NCBI GenBank assembly: GCA_023213395.1
Contig: CM041465.1
Span: 151,163,741 to 151,227,740, forward strand
Reading direction: 5' to 3'
Source of the DNA: Cycas panzhihuaensis
Taxonomy: Eukaryota; Cycadophyta
Length of the DNA stretch: 64,000 bases
Both the position numbers and the translations under genes were made by a program. Position 1 is the stretch's first letter, and the number at the start of each line of letters is the position of its first letter. Positions 38,640-49,881 of the stretch are shown one piece after another. Under the pieces are notes generated by a model. It made no database searches, was not told the DNA's origin, and was given only the letters and a program-made list of their open reading frames with translations.

Positions 38640-40010
38640 CATTTTTTGAGTAAGGAAAATGGGGTAATAGTAATATCTTAAAACTCATCTAGGACCACTT
38701 CAATTTAATAGGGCCTTGCATAAGGAAAATAATCTTTGACACCCATGGGTGTTTCTCTAGTGTTAATTTTAGATAAGTGTTCTAGAGCCACATGTGTCTT
38801 GCTAGGATTTAAGAAGATTTTAAAGTTGTATTCTTAGAGTAGCAAGACCCATCAACTTATCCATCCTTATAAAATAAATTTCTTTACCACATATATTAAG
38901 GCCTAATGGTCTATGTAGAAGTGGAAGAAATTGGCCTATAAGTAGTGTTAGAACTTTTGAAGAACTTTTGAAGAGTATATACTAAGGCCAATCCTTCTTT
39001 CTTAGTTGTTGTATAGTTCTTTTCATCTTAAGTTAATCTTTAACTAGTAAAGACTATTGGATGGTCAATCACACCCTTATTGGGTTATACAAGGACTACA
39101 CCTAATTTTGTTCCTGATGCATTAATATGAATATGAAAAATCTTATTACAATCTAAGATATGTCAACAATATTTTTCTTGATTATATTAATTGCTACCTG
39201 GCATTCCTTCGATTAGATATAAGGTATATCCTTATGAAGCAAATTCTCTATTAGGGTAGCTATAGCCTCATAGCTCTTGATGAACATCCTATGATAGCCC
39301 ATGTATCCAGGGAATTATTTTACCATTATCAAATTTGCAAATGGATTCAAGATCAAAATGACTTAAACTTTCTCTGAATTAATCAATAATCTATATTTAC
39401 ACATAACATGTCCCAATAGGGTGCCAGAAGGAACCAAAAAATAACATTTATCTAGATTTAATGATATCCCAACTTCTTAACATTTTTGAAGCATTAACCC
39501 TAGGCTAGATACATAACCCTTTAATAATCCAAATATTATCTAATCATCTAAATAGTTCAAGGAATTTATGGATGAATTCCTTGTAAATTATTATGATTAT
39601 CTTAGAAAAAATTATAGGAGCATTACACAACCCAAAAAGCATCACTCAATATGCACAAGAAACTATTTTATAATAAATTCTATCTTTAATTGATCCTTGT
39701 TTGCAATCTTAACTTGGTTGTAGCTCGAAAATCCACCTATGAATGGATAATTTTTTTGTCCCACTATATTTCCTAATACATATTATGGAAATGGGGTTGG
39801 GAATAGATCTTTCTTTGTAACTTTGTTTAATACTCAAAATTTAATGCATTTCCTTAGCTTCCTATTAATTTTATTTGAAATGATAATGGGACTTACTGAA
39901 TCATTACTTTTAATAGGATAAATTCAACCAACATTTATAAGTTTTTTTGTTTCTTCTTAGATCTTCTTTCAATATCTTGGGTTCATCCTATATGGTTTTT
40001 ATTGAAAATA
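38640..40010 (-). pseudogene. gypsy-D reverse transcriptase and RNase H
   Basis: Minus strand, right to left. RT has SYNQVKIANKDQLK, FGLCNAPIIFSKIIIIIYKE, FIHKFLELF then a decayed DD box, LMLQKCQEVGISLNLDKCYF, LVPSGTLLGHVMCK and FPGYMGYHRMFIKSYEAIAT. RNase H follows near 38640-39080 (PIVFTSRLT, KNYTTTKKEGLALVYTLQKF, ISWVLLLEYNFKI-like). Stops and frameshifts are frequent. The LDKCYFLVPSGTLLGH style is that of a non-chromovirus plant gypsy clade. No integrase was found beyond the TG repeat. Confidence 0.8.
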
Positions 40011-41190
40011 ATTTGCCCCCTCTTCTAGTTCAATCTTTATTATACTGACATGTTTACAAATTCCTTTTAAGCCTTTATTTGTCTAAGTGAATACATCACT
40101 AAACTCCTTAAAGAAGTTGTGTGGTTCTACAATGATTTCTTCTAACCATCCTTCTCTAACAAAGGATATTCCTTGGTTCTTCCTGGGATCCTAAGTTTAT
40201 ATTTTACAATTTGGGAGGTTGTTTATTTAATATTCTAGCATGCGTTAGTGTTCCTTTGATGATTTTGGATTCCCATCCTGTTTATAAATCATTGTTAAAT
40301 TTATCCTCCTCATGTGAACCTTCTTCATTTGCAATGGCTAAATAACAAGGCACTCCCTTCTTTTGAAATATGGAAAGCTGGGATTTGACCTTATCAAAAA
40401 GGAAATCTTTAATCTTTAGCAAAGTTTCCCTCACAAGTTGTCATTCATTAAAGAAAGAAAAAGAATAGCAAAACTTTATTTCAATAATTTCCCATGTTAA
40501 TGTTTTTTAAAGTAGATAAACCATCTATAGGTAATTGTCCCTAATGTTGCTAGAAAAATATGTGACTAGAAATATTTTGGTATGCATGATCCTTCCCATA
40601 TTTCCTCATAATTCTTTATATGTTTCTATGGGTTTGAATCCTCTTGATATTTTCCTAGGGGCTTGCTTTGGATTTTTTTATTCAAGTCAAAACATCTCTA
40701 AAAATATTAGATTGCTGTAGCATATGATGTTTATTATATCTTAGTGACCATCTACCAATTTAAGCAATAGTGTGCAATGATGATTGCCAATCCTTAGTTG
40801 GGTTATCAACTACTTTCTCTAGATTTTCCAAGAATTAGATTAGATCAAACATCCTACCATAAATTCTAAGCTCACTCTCGTCCTATTATTTATTAAAAAT
40901 TATGTAAACACAGAAGTAAGAGTGATATTCTTCATATAATTCTTCTTCTTAGGCTTGTAAGACTTTCTTAGATTTCTCTAACTAGGATTTAATTATATTA
41001 TACTCAAGATGTCCTTCTATCATTGGATTGATCATATCATCCGTTGTGGCTTAAAATGATAAATATCTTCATAAGGCATTGGTTGATCATTTTTCTCTAT
41101 TAAAACTAACATACAATCTTCTTCATAGATCCCCTACCTTTTGTTAAATGAAGTGACAACAACCTTATTATTGTGTTAAATAGCAAGTTT
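40011..41190 (-). pseudogene. gypsy-D protease-RT linker, decayed
   Basis: Collinear with the flanking protease and RT on the minus strand but without motifs I can name. It has coding-like stretches and many stops. The plus-strand frame at 40535-40720 is judged a shadow. Confidence 0.4.
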
Positions 41191-41560
41191 TAAAGAATCT
41201 AAACAAAGAGTTAGTTGTGTGCATTTTCCCCAAGGTCTCCCAAGTAATATTTGATATACATCTTTACTTCTTGGTAGTGACACTACTTCAAAATCTATCT
41301 CAATGGTAATCCCAAAACATTTTTGGGTAGTTCATCAATCTACCAATGGGAGAACTAGATTTTGATTTGTAACTTAAATGATAATATGGGATTTAATTAG
41401 TCCAAGTTGCCCCAATCATTTCTATATTTCCTTTGTAATCAAATTCACTTCAAAGTTGAAGTTGATAATAGCATCTTGAAATATATAATCATCAATTAGG
41501 ACATCAATTAATAGTTCCAAGTTGTCATCATCCTTCATCTATCATTATGTCATTTGTTGA
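41191..41560 (-). pseudogene. gypsy-D aspartic protease
   Basis: The minus strand reads DYIFQDAIINFNFEVNLITK near 41455-41520 (IDGGSGVNIM-type motif, active-site Asp lost), LGQLGLIKSHIIIQVTNQNL, and ends KDVYQILLGRPWGKCTQ near 41220-41270, the strongly conserved LLGRPW closing motif. Confidence 0.72.
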
Positions 41561-42792
41561 ACTTGTTTGATTTCTACCACTACTTTGTCCTTTTCCACTA
41601 TATTTAAAATTTAGGCAATTATTAAACATATCAATGTAAGGACCTTACAAATTTTATGCTTTTCACTAATCTATTCACATAATTTACTTAATATGGAAGG
41701 GAAAAAAATCCTTCTTTATTTGTTAGAATGGTTATTCTAAATTCAACTCGTTATAGGCTTTTATTATAGTGAGTCCATATATTTTGTGCCCATATCATAT
41801 TTAAGACCATTTTTGATTATATTTACTGATGTTGATCCTCTACTCATTTTGTTCCTTATCAAGTGACCCAATTAAGTTTTGTTTCCTCCACCGATGTTGA
41901 GCTTTTAGGTTTTCATAGTGGAAATGTTGGTCTTAAAAGGGTTGTTAAATAATTTATAACCTTATCCTTGCCTTTTATATTTTGTAACATCTTAGGGCTA
42001 TCTACAATTTCATGATCTCCTAGCCCATAGAGAACCTAGAATGTTGCCCCAAGATGATGAGGATAGTTAGTACATGAATGCCCTAATTATCAACAGTTAT
42101 AGCATTGTAGCCACCTAGACACTTCTAGTTTTCCATTAGATTGACCTTTTAATTTGTGTCCAATCTTTGCTCTTATATTCATCTATGTTATATATGTTAT
42201 ATATAAATTGCATTCATCTATGTTATATATTTTTGTTTTGATAATGTAGTAAAATTTTAAGAGTGTCTTATTATATTCAATATTTTCCATATTCTATTGA
42301 TATTTTTTAATAATATGTTTAACTATCCCATGGATGTGGTAATAAGGAAGTTTACTTCCTTTAATAGATTGATCTAAAATATATATATCTTCATATGGTT
42401 TAAAATAATGAACTAATTGATTATATGTGTTCTTCAAATTTGTTAGTCCATTATGGTCTTAACTATTAATTATTCATAAAGTTTATTCTTCATGAAAATG
42501 CCCTCGTTTTTCTATATTTTATACACTAAAAATTTTGACTTTTTAGTTGCTCACTTAAGAGATTCATATGTTAAAGTATTTATACCAATTATTTAATGAC
42601 TTAGGAGGAATTGAGAAGATCCATGGATGTCTCCATATCACCTTCTAATTAAATAGTAGTTTCAATAACATCCTTAAAGGTGCCAAGTTTCTTTGACCTA
42701 GTTGAAATATGTGCTTCTGTTGGTAATCCATTGAAGAAATAATTGATCTATCATTTATCATCTATGTTGTAAGTTGATTACATAGAAACTTC
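41561..42792 (-). pseudogene. gypsy-D gag C-terminal part with zinc knuckle
   Basis: The minus strand carries YFFNGLPTEAHI near 42700-42760 (the gag F..GL motif) and, near 42080-42120, CYNC, two stops at likely Gln codons, LGHSCTNY. This is a CCHC knuckle whose last Cys has become Tyr. The segment ends at 42792, where copia-D is inserted; the N-terminal half resumes at 46216. Confidence 0.7.
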
Positions 42793-42797
42793 CATAC
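42793..42797. repeat. target site duplication of copia-D
   Basis: CATAC here and again at 46211-46215, directly outside the two LTRs. Confidence 0.93.
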
Positions 42798-43109
42798 TGA
42801 AAGAGGTTAATGTATCAAGGTCATTTGTGTAGATTAATTATGTGACCTTAAGATATATTATTAGCATTAGTCTCTTAATGAAATATACTTTATGTGTGTT
42901 TAGATGTAATTTTGGGTTCATGTCATTAGGTAGAAAAATCCTAACCCTAATGCTCACCCTCAATAATAAAAGGAGAAATCTCAAGGAGGGAGTCATTATT
43001 CATTCTCACCTCCAAGCTTGCTCTCATATCGTGTTTCAACTTTTTTTTCATTCTCCATTAGCATTGTGTGCATGTGAGTGATTTATCTCCTAGATCCATC
43101 CTTCCTTCA
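42798..43109 (+). repeat. copia-D 5' LTR
   Basis: Starts TGAAAGAGGTTAATG, ends CCTTCCTTCA; 312 bp. By eye it differs from the 3' copy at roughly 15-20 positions, half of them clustered near 42880-42930. Confidence 0.95.
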
Positions 43110-43111
43110 TG

Positions 43112-43123
43112 TGGTATTAGAGC
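43112..43123 (+). other. copia-D primer binding site
   Basis: TGGTATTAGAGC, one change from the initiator Met tRNA complement, 2 bases inside the LTR. Confidence 0.9.
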
Positions 43124-45102
43124 TAGAATGGGATTTATTCACTCTATTCCACTTGCATGGAGTCATTTTACCTCTTCTTCACCTTCAATGTGAAGTATTG
43201 AGAGTGCATTCCTTAATTTTTTAACATTTTGATAGCATAAAATTATAGTATTTTGTATGTTGCTACTTTATACATATGTACAGAAATTCAGAGGTGAAGA
43301 ATACATGTTTTTGAAGCCGTTCAGCTGCCAGAATAGTCCCGGAAGCATTAAAGGCCCAAATTTTCATAAAAATTCAACCATCTTAGAATTTGATGAAATT
43401 TGGCATGTAAGGTCACCTTCACTAGAGGATCATTTTTATCTTCTGGAGAAACTTTAGATTCAGCCTAAAACAGTGAGTTTTAGCTGTGACAAATTTTATG
43501 GATAAGTGATTTAAAGCAGTTTTCCTAATGAAATCCTTTAATTATAAGCTGAATATCTAAAAGTTTTATTAATGGATATGGTACATTTATGTCTTAAGAT
43601 AAATTTAAGATAAATCTCATCAAATTTCATCCACCGGTTAGTGAGATCTATACAGTTTTCTCACGGTTGCTGATTTTGCCTACTCAACCTCACAAAGGAC
43701 CTTGCAAGGGCATTTTGGGCAAGTTTTTGAAAGATTTTGTAGATGGTGAAGAAGGGAAAGTTAATGTACATGTAAAAATGTAACTTTTAACATATTGAAG
43801 TTCAGATTCTGAGATAGTTGATCTGGCATGATTTTACTTTGGTGCTTTTTTAGGCAGAAAAATTTTTGTGCCTTTTCTAAATCTGACTTCACAAATATAT
43901 CAAAAATGACATTCTAAACACTTTTTCCTTCTATCATAAATTCATATTTCATTATTTTAGTGGCAAGTTGATCCACTTTTTAGCCCATTGTGGCTTTTAT
44001 ATCAAAACTTCCAAAATCATATTTGGAAACATTATACTAAAGCAAGGGAAACCTTGGATCAGAAGCAACTTCCAATTCCCTTGCTAAATTTGGCATGCTT
44101 TTCTATTTGCACACATAGCATAAAGCATGACAAAAGCAACAACAACAATAAAGCATCACAAAAGTAGCAACAATAACAAAGCATCACAAAAGCAGCAATA
44201 ATAACAAAACAATCACAAAAAGTAAGCAAGCATATTTAGCAAGTTTCTATTTCAGTTGTCATTTATATAGAAATATCTTACACTATTCCTAAAAGGAATC
44301 TCATCCGTACGATCTATACAGCCAGTTCTTGACTTATGCGCACACTTACCTTGGTTAAAATAGACCAAGGTTGGCTAAAGTCTAGGCCCTAAGGGAGGTG
44401 TGAGTTTCATACTGGGTTTGGTCTTAACCAGAATAGTGGTGGAGGGATAGGTTAGCCATACCTATAGCCTCTAATCAGGGATAATACTGATAACCACCCA
44501 GGAAAACTGAAAACCTTAATGTAAAATTAAAATTAACCTGGTCCAATATCTGTCATAGCCGTGGGATACGCAGTACCATTTGACTCTTCAGAGGAGGTAT
44601 ATAGCTGCTCATTGGTGAACTAGGTGAGGACTGGGAGTACCTGGGATTCACTGTGACTTGGATTTCATCACCAAGCACAAAGTGTATCATGGTGAAGGCC
44701 CTAATCATATATTAGAAGCCTTAGGCATCGAAACCTCACCTACATTTAGACATAAGTGAGAGGTTAGTGGCATGACACATCACCACTCTTTGCCAGCTCT
44801 ACATTAAGCCTCATTCTTGCATCATTACTTATATTCATTTTTATATAATTATTGAAAAATAGTTAATCATTACTTGCTTCTCATCATAATAATCATTTAT
44901 ACATCCCTGTTACACAAGGTGTATTAGCCACACATGTATGTGGTACATACTTCTATCATCTCTTCTACTTCTTCGTCATCACCATGTCATCTCAATTCAA
45001 GCATGGTATGTAACGTTTGGGTATGTAACGTTTCTTGGAACAACGTCAATATTATGGAGATTTAGACGGTAGAAGATAGTTGCAGATTTAATTATCAGAG
45101 AT
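43124..45102 (+). other. copia-D leader with 28-bp repeats
   Basis: No gene was recognised. 44130-44225 holds about three tandem copies of a 28-29 base A/C-rich unit built on CAAAAGCAGCAATAATAAC and AAAGCATCA. The frame at 43257-43457 has no recognisable motif. Confidence 0.6.
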
Positions 45103-45400
45103 AAATACATTGCTACTTCTGAGACTAGTAAAGAGGTGATATGGCTGAGAAAATTATTAGAAACATTGAATATCACCCAAACAAGTCCTACGAGTCTTCA
45201 TGTGGATAATCAATCAGCAATCTGCATGGCAAAAAATCCTGTATTTCATGATCATACCAAACACATAAGTATGAAAGTCTATAGGATTAGGGAACTTGTT
45301 TATGATAGCATAATTCAATTAGATTACTGTCCCACAGCAGATCAAGTGGCCGATATCTTCACCAAACTGTTGCATAGGGTGAAGTTTAAACAGTTCTGAA
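45103..45400 (+). pseudogene. copia-D RNase H C-terminus
   Basis: An open segment encodes KYIATSETSKEVIWLRKLLE, TSLHVDNQSAICMAKNPVFH, HTKHISMKVYRIRELVYD and CPTADQVADIFTKLLHRVKF. This is the end of copia RNase H, with VDNQSAI (catalytic Asp) and ADIFTK kept. It is abruptly joined to leader sequence upstream, with the rest of pol deleted. It ends with a TGA after KQF. Only about 95 residues remain. Confidence 0.92.
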
Positions 45401-45898
45401 GGTAACTTGGCCTTAGGGCCTCCATCTTTGATTGATCAAAGAAGATGGCAATTGGATCATCATACTCTATTCTCTTTGTGAAAACCCCTTGTGGGCATAA
45501 AAGAATAAGAGTAAGTCTCTGCTCTATCCTCTTTGTGAAAAACCCTCTTTGTGAAAACCCCATGTGGGTATGGAAGGATAAGGGTTGTACTTGTTTTAGA
45601 AAATCAGAACCTGTGAAAATCCAAAAGGGCATAGGAAATAACCAAATAGTATATGGAGACTTAGTAGATTAAACTGCACATTTAAGTCACTTGGCTATCA
45701 GGCTACATCAAAGAGCCACCTTAGCCATTTTGATTTATAAAAGGGGCTATAGATCTTAGAAAGTTCATGGGTTTTTATTCCCTATGAGGGTTTTCCCACA
45801 AAAGTGTCATTTAGAATTTCAATGTAATAATGAGGCTCAAATAAAGACCTCATAGAATAGATTTTTTGAAAATGACCTTCCACCATTAAAGGGGGGAT
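45401..45898 (+). other. copia-D 3' untranslated region and polypurine tract
   Basis: Contains a partial tandem duplication: CTCTTTGTGAAAA recurs near 45472, 45529 and 45546, twice followed by a CCCC..TGTGGG block. AAAGGGGGGAT at 45888-45898 is the polypurine tract. Confidence 0.7.
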
Positions 45899-46210
45899 TG
45901 AAAGAGGTTAATGTATCAAGGTCATTTGTGTAGATTAATTATGTGACCTTAGGATATATTATTAGCATTAGTCTCTTAATAAAATGTATTTTATGTACAT
46001 TTAGATGTAATGTCATGTTCATGTCATTAGGCGAGAAAATCCTAACCCTAATGCTCACCCTCAATAATAAAAGGAGAAATCTCAAGGAGGGAGTCATTAT
46101 TCATTCTCACCTCCAAGCTTGCTCTCATATTGTGTTTCATCTTTTTTTTCATTCTCCATTACCATTGTATGTATGTGAGTGATTTATCTCCTAGATCCAT
46201 CCTTCCTTCA
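45899..46210 (+). repeat. copia-D 3' LTR
   Basis: Starts TGAAAGAGGTTAATG, ends CCTTCCTTCA; exactly 312 bp like its partner. Confidence 0.95.
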
Positions 46211-46215
46211 CATAC

Positions 46216-46600
46216 ATCTCATGGTAAAATCTTAAAATATCACCCTTAGTTGTATCTTTAAATTTCTTAATTCATTGAAAATAGATTGTCTCTATTTTTG
46301 CTACATAAATACTTTCATAAATTGAATCTTACAATAATTTCAATCTTGGAATAAACCTTAGGTCTTTGTGGTTTGTTAACAAGTTTGTGCCCTACCATTC
46401 AAAGTGGTCACAAGCTCATTCCATTTAGTTTGATCATCAACCAACCCACAACATGTCCATATGGATTCACATATAAACATATGCTATTTAGCATCTAAAA
46501 TTCTATTATATTTTAATAATGGTGTCTTTACCATATACTAAACTAGGGGAGTTATGTTCACCATTATGACTAGAGCTTATTGCTTTTGATTTATTGTAGT
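46216..46600 (-). pseudogene. gypsy-D gag N-terminal part
   Basis: The minus strand reads HMFICESIWTCCGLVDDQTK-like sequence and WNELVTTLNGRAQTC near 46390-46470, then FMKVFM..KQRQSIFNELRN near 46240-46330, matching the capsid core of gypsy gag. It joins 42792 across copia-D. Confidence 0.65.
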
Positions 46601-46609
46601 GATGGAATT

Positions 46610-46883
46610 AGGGGATAAAGTGAGTTAAATGAAATACAAGAAAGGGAGTACCATCAATTTGTGAGGATAATGGTATTAATAAACACCAAGGTCATTGAAT
46701 CCCCTGAATAAATAGATGAGACTAAGAGGGATTTGGCATACCTCTCAAAGTCTACTATTAACTGGCATTGATAAATGCTTGGCATATTGTTGCTAAACTA
46801 TATCTACTGATCTAGGTTATCACTCTAATATGGGTAATCTCCTTAAAGTGGATAAGAGCCCCAACATGGGTATTATTCTAACA
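46610..46883 (-). repeat. copia-E 3' LTR
   Basis: On the element strand it begins TGTTAGAATAATACC at 46883, preceded by a purine tract GTAGAAGAGAAA. The far end is not resolved, and no partner LTR was found upstream of copia-E gag. Confidence 0.5.
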
Positions 46884-48560
46884 TTTCTCTTCTACAATAT
46901 CTATTTGGGACAACTCCAAGTTTATCTCTAAATTTAATAAACTTTATTTTACTAAGTGCCTTTATGAATATATCTACCACTTGTTCTTTAATACTGCAAT
47001 AAACTAATTCCAACTCATATTTCTATACCAACTCTTTGATGAAGTAATGTTGTGTTTTAATGTACTTTATTCTACCATGAAACTCTAAATTCATTATCAT
47101 TTAAATTATGTTTTAATTATTACAAGGCAATTGAGTTGGACCAACCCATTCTTCTTATAAATCTTGAAGTAATCTTCTAAGCCAAATTGTTTCACAAGTT
47201 CCTAATCTAGTTGATTTATACTCTACTTCTACATTAGATAGAGATATTATTACTTCTTTCAACTCCATGTTACTATTGTTGAACCTAAATTAAATGTATA
47301 CCCTAAAGTAGATTTCCTATCATCTATACAACCTACCCAATCTAAGTCTATATAGCCAATAAACTTGTAATCTCCTGATGACCTGTAATGTAATCCATAC
47401 CCAATAGTACCTTTGAGATACCTGAGAATTCTTTTGGCTACTTTCTAATGTTTTACCTTAGGCTCATACATAAATATAGAAACCATATTAATTGTATACA
47501 TGATGTCTGGTCAAGTTAAAGTTAAGTAAATTAGACTCTCAATCAACTACCTATAAAGTGTAGGATCAAATGATTATGATTCTTCAAACTTGAACAATTT
47601 CAACCTAACCTCTACTAGTCTTGCAAGTGGATTATAACTACTCACATTGGACTTGTGCAATATATCTAATATATATTTCCTTTAGGAGATAAATATCCCC
47701 TTTTCATCCTACCATACTTCAATATCTAAGAAGTAATGCATAAGTCCCAAGTCTATAATCTTAAATTCTTTGCATATATCTTTCTTAAATCTTTGGGATA
47801 AGTGATCACTATTCCTAGTATATATAAGGTTATTTATATATAATCCCACAATCAATATTGAGCTTCCTTATAATTTGATGTATAAATTAGGGCTTAATTA
47901 GCTTCTTTGGAATTTTTTATCCTTGAAATATTTGTTAATCCTAAAGTACCATGCTTTAAGTACTTGCTTAAGTCCATACAAGGCCTTTTTGAGTTTGTAG
48001 ACCTTTTTCTTTTTTTCCTTTTATTTCAAACCCTTTAGATTATTAGACATATATTTTTTCATCTATATAGCTATTTGAGAAGGTACTTTTTATATATATT
48101 TAATGTATTGTCTAATTTTGTTGTGTAACTAAGGCCATGATTAACCTGACTATTTCTAGCCTTACAATAGATGCAAATATCTCATTATATTATATGCCCT
48201 CAATTTGAGTATAGTCTTTTATAACCAACCTTACCTTATATTTATCAATATACCCATATGATTTATACTTGATCTTATAAACTCATTTTATCCTAATGGT
48301 ATTCTTACTAGGTGGCAAATCTACTAACTCCAATATGTTATTTTTCACTAAGGCATTATACTCTTCCCTCATTGTATTCTTCCATTCATCTTGATTATTT
48401 GCCTATTCAAAGTTGTGAGGCTCATTACACTCTATAACTTGAGTCATAAGCATAAAATTCACACTTTGAGATCTTGTAGTTCTTCTCTAAAAATTGGTGT
48501 CTAAGATATTTTGAGGGCTATGAGCTATTTATGCCTATTTTTGGACCCTTTGATTTGAAG
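46884..48560 (-). pseudogene. copia-E reverse transcriptase and RNase H
   Basis: RT C-terminal half near 47560-47870: ILIVGLYINNLIYTRNSDHL (the YVDD box reads YINN), FKIIDLGLMHYFLDIEVW, KGIFIS, KYILDILHKSNV. It is followed by LIESLIYLTLT.PDIMY, VAKRILRYLKGTIGYGLHYR, then RNase H near 47265-47335 (DLDWVGCIDDRKSTLGYTFN, LGSTIVTWS). Frames are shifted and many stops occur. The RT N-terminal half near 47900-48500 is recognisable only in pieces. Confidence 0.85.
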
Positions 48561-49563
48561 TAAAGGGTCATGCTTCATTTGTATTAGATACATTTGTACC
48601 TCTTGAATCTAGTTCAACCATGATATTTTTGCCCTTATCTTTTTTAATAACTTCTTCTTAATAAAATTCATTTTCCTTGAAGATGACATCCTTGCTCATA
48701 ATAATCCTTTTTTCCTTTTAGATCTTAAAGTTTATAGGATCTAGAAAAGTCATTATATCTTATAAATATATTCTTAGTACTTTTATTATTTAATTTTGTC
48801 CTCCTTTGATCTAGGACATGTACATAAGCTATGCACCTAAAAACTCTCAAGTATTTAATGCTTGGCTTATAACCTATCCAAGCTTCTTCTAGTATAACCC
48901 ATATAATTACTTTGGTGGTACACTTATTTAGTAAATAGACAATTGTGTGTATAGCTTCTACCCAATATTCATTTCCTAGATGCTTGTCCTTAATCATACT
49001 TCTTTCTATTTCAATAATTATTTTATCTTTTCTTTCTACAACCTTATTTTATTTAGGGGTATAAGGATTTGTGAGTTATTTTTATATTCTAAAATATATA
49101 CAATAATATTTGAATTCATTTGAAATAAATTCTCCCCTATTATCTAATCTTAGGGTCAAAATTTAAGTTCAGTTTATCTTTCAACCATACTTTTGAAGTT
49201 AATGAAGCATTGAAGTGCATCTTACTTAAACTTGAGAAAGTAGACCCAAGTCATCCTTGTGAAATCATCAATAAATGCCATGAAATACTTAGCTCCTCTA
49301 AGTGAAGCCACATTTATTATACCATATAAGCCTATGTAAACTAACTAAAAAGGCATATTTTTCCTATAGCTTTTATTAAAAAATCCTTCCCTTTATTGTT
49401 GACCAAGTGTGCACCTTTTACATATTTCTTTGTTATGTTCAATATTAGGTACTCTAATCATCATGTCCATCTTTTTCATTAAGGCCAAACTATTTTAGCT
49501 CATATGGACAAGTCTTTAATACTATATTTCATTATCCATATTGGTTGAAGCCTTTAAGGCATA
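48561..49563 (-). pseudogene. copia-E integrase
   Basis: The open segment at 48725-48997 encodes MIKDKHLGNEYWVEAIHTIV, YLLNKCTTKVIIW, EEAWIGYKPSIKYLRVFRCI and AYVHVLDQRRTKL. This is the conserved C-terminal half of copia integrase (W.EA...A.YL.NR.PT....TP.E.W...KP....L.VFG). The catalytic core lies near 49000-49300 in broken form. It is split at 49568 by copia-F. Confidence 0.85.
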
Positions 49564-49568
49564 ATAAT
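49564..49568. repeat. target site duplication of copia-F
   Basis: ATAAT here and at 53071-53075, outside the two 300-bp LTRs. The sequence is simple, so support is moderate. Confidence 0.78.
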
Positions 49569-49868
49569 TATTAGAATTAGAAATGTAAACTATATAACAA
49601 ACATCTAATGGTGAGTGAATGATAAATAATAAAGTACAAGAGAAATGAAATATGTATAGCATGAACACCTTATATGGAGAATTAGCCAAAACTCAATTAG
49701 AGAGAATAAAAAGTACATACTTATAATACATGCTCACCATTAGTGAGAGAACCCTATTGGTCGACTTAGAGGTGGCATACATCTCTAGGTGGCCCACAAC
49801 CTCTAATATAAAAATACAAAGAATAGAGAGAGTTTATATAAAGTTAATGTAATTTGGTATTACACCTA
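49569..49868 (-). repeat. copia-F 3' LTR
   Basis: Plus-strand view TATTAGAATTAG...GTATTACACCTA, 300 bp. It matches 52771-53070 with scattered C/T and G/A differences. Confidence 0.9.
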
Positions 49869-49881
49869 AGATTCCCCCCTA
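49869..49881 (-). other. copia-F polypurine tract
   Basis: The minus strand reads AGGGGGGAATCT directly before the LTR. Confidence 0.75.

Larger units (their letters stand above)
42798..46210 (+). mobile_element. copia-D, deleted copia element in gypsy-D gag
   Basis: 3,413 bp with two 312-bp LTRs and a perfect CATAC duplication. The interior has a primer binding site, a 2-kb non-coding leader, only the last part of RNase H, and a polypurine tract. Gag, protease, integrase and RT are gone, so it could only move with help from a complete relative. Confidence 0.93.

Noticed and set aside
36748-46600. Endogenous pararetrovirus as the source of the minus-strand RT
   Set aside because: The RT and RNase H motifs and the LLGRPW protease ending are those of Ty3/gypsy elements. 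No movement-protein or coat-protein motif was seen.
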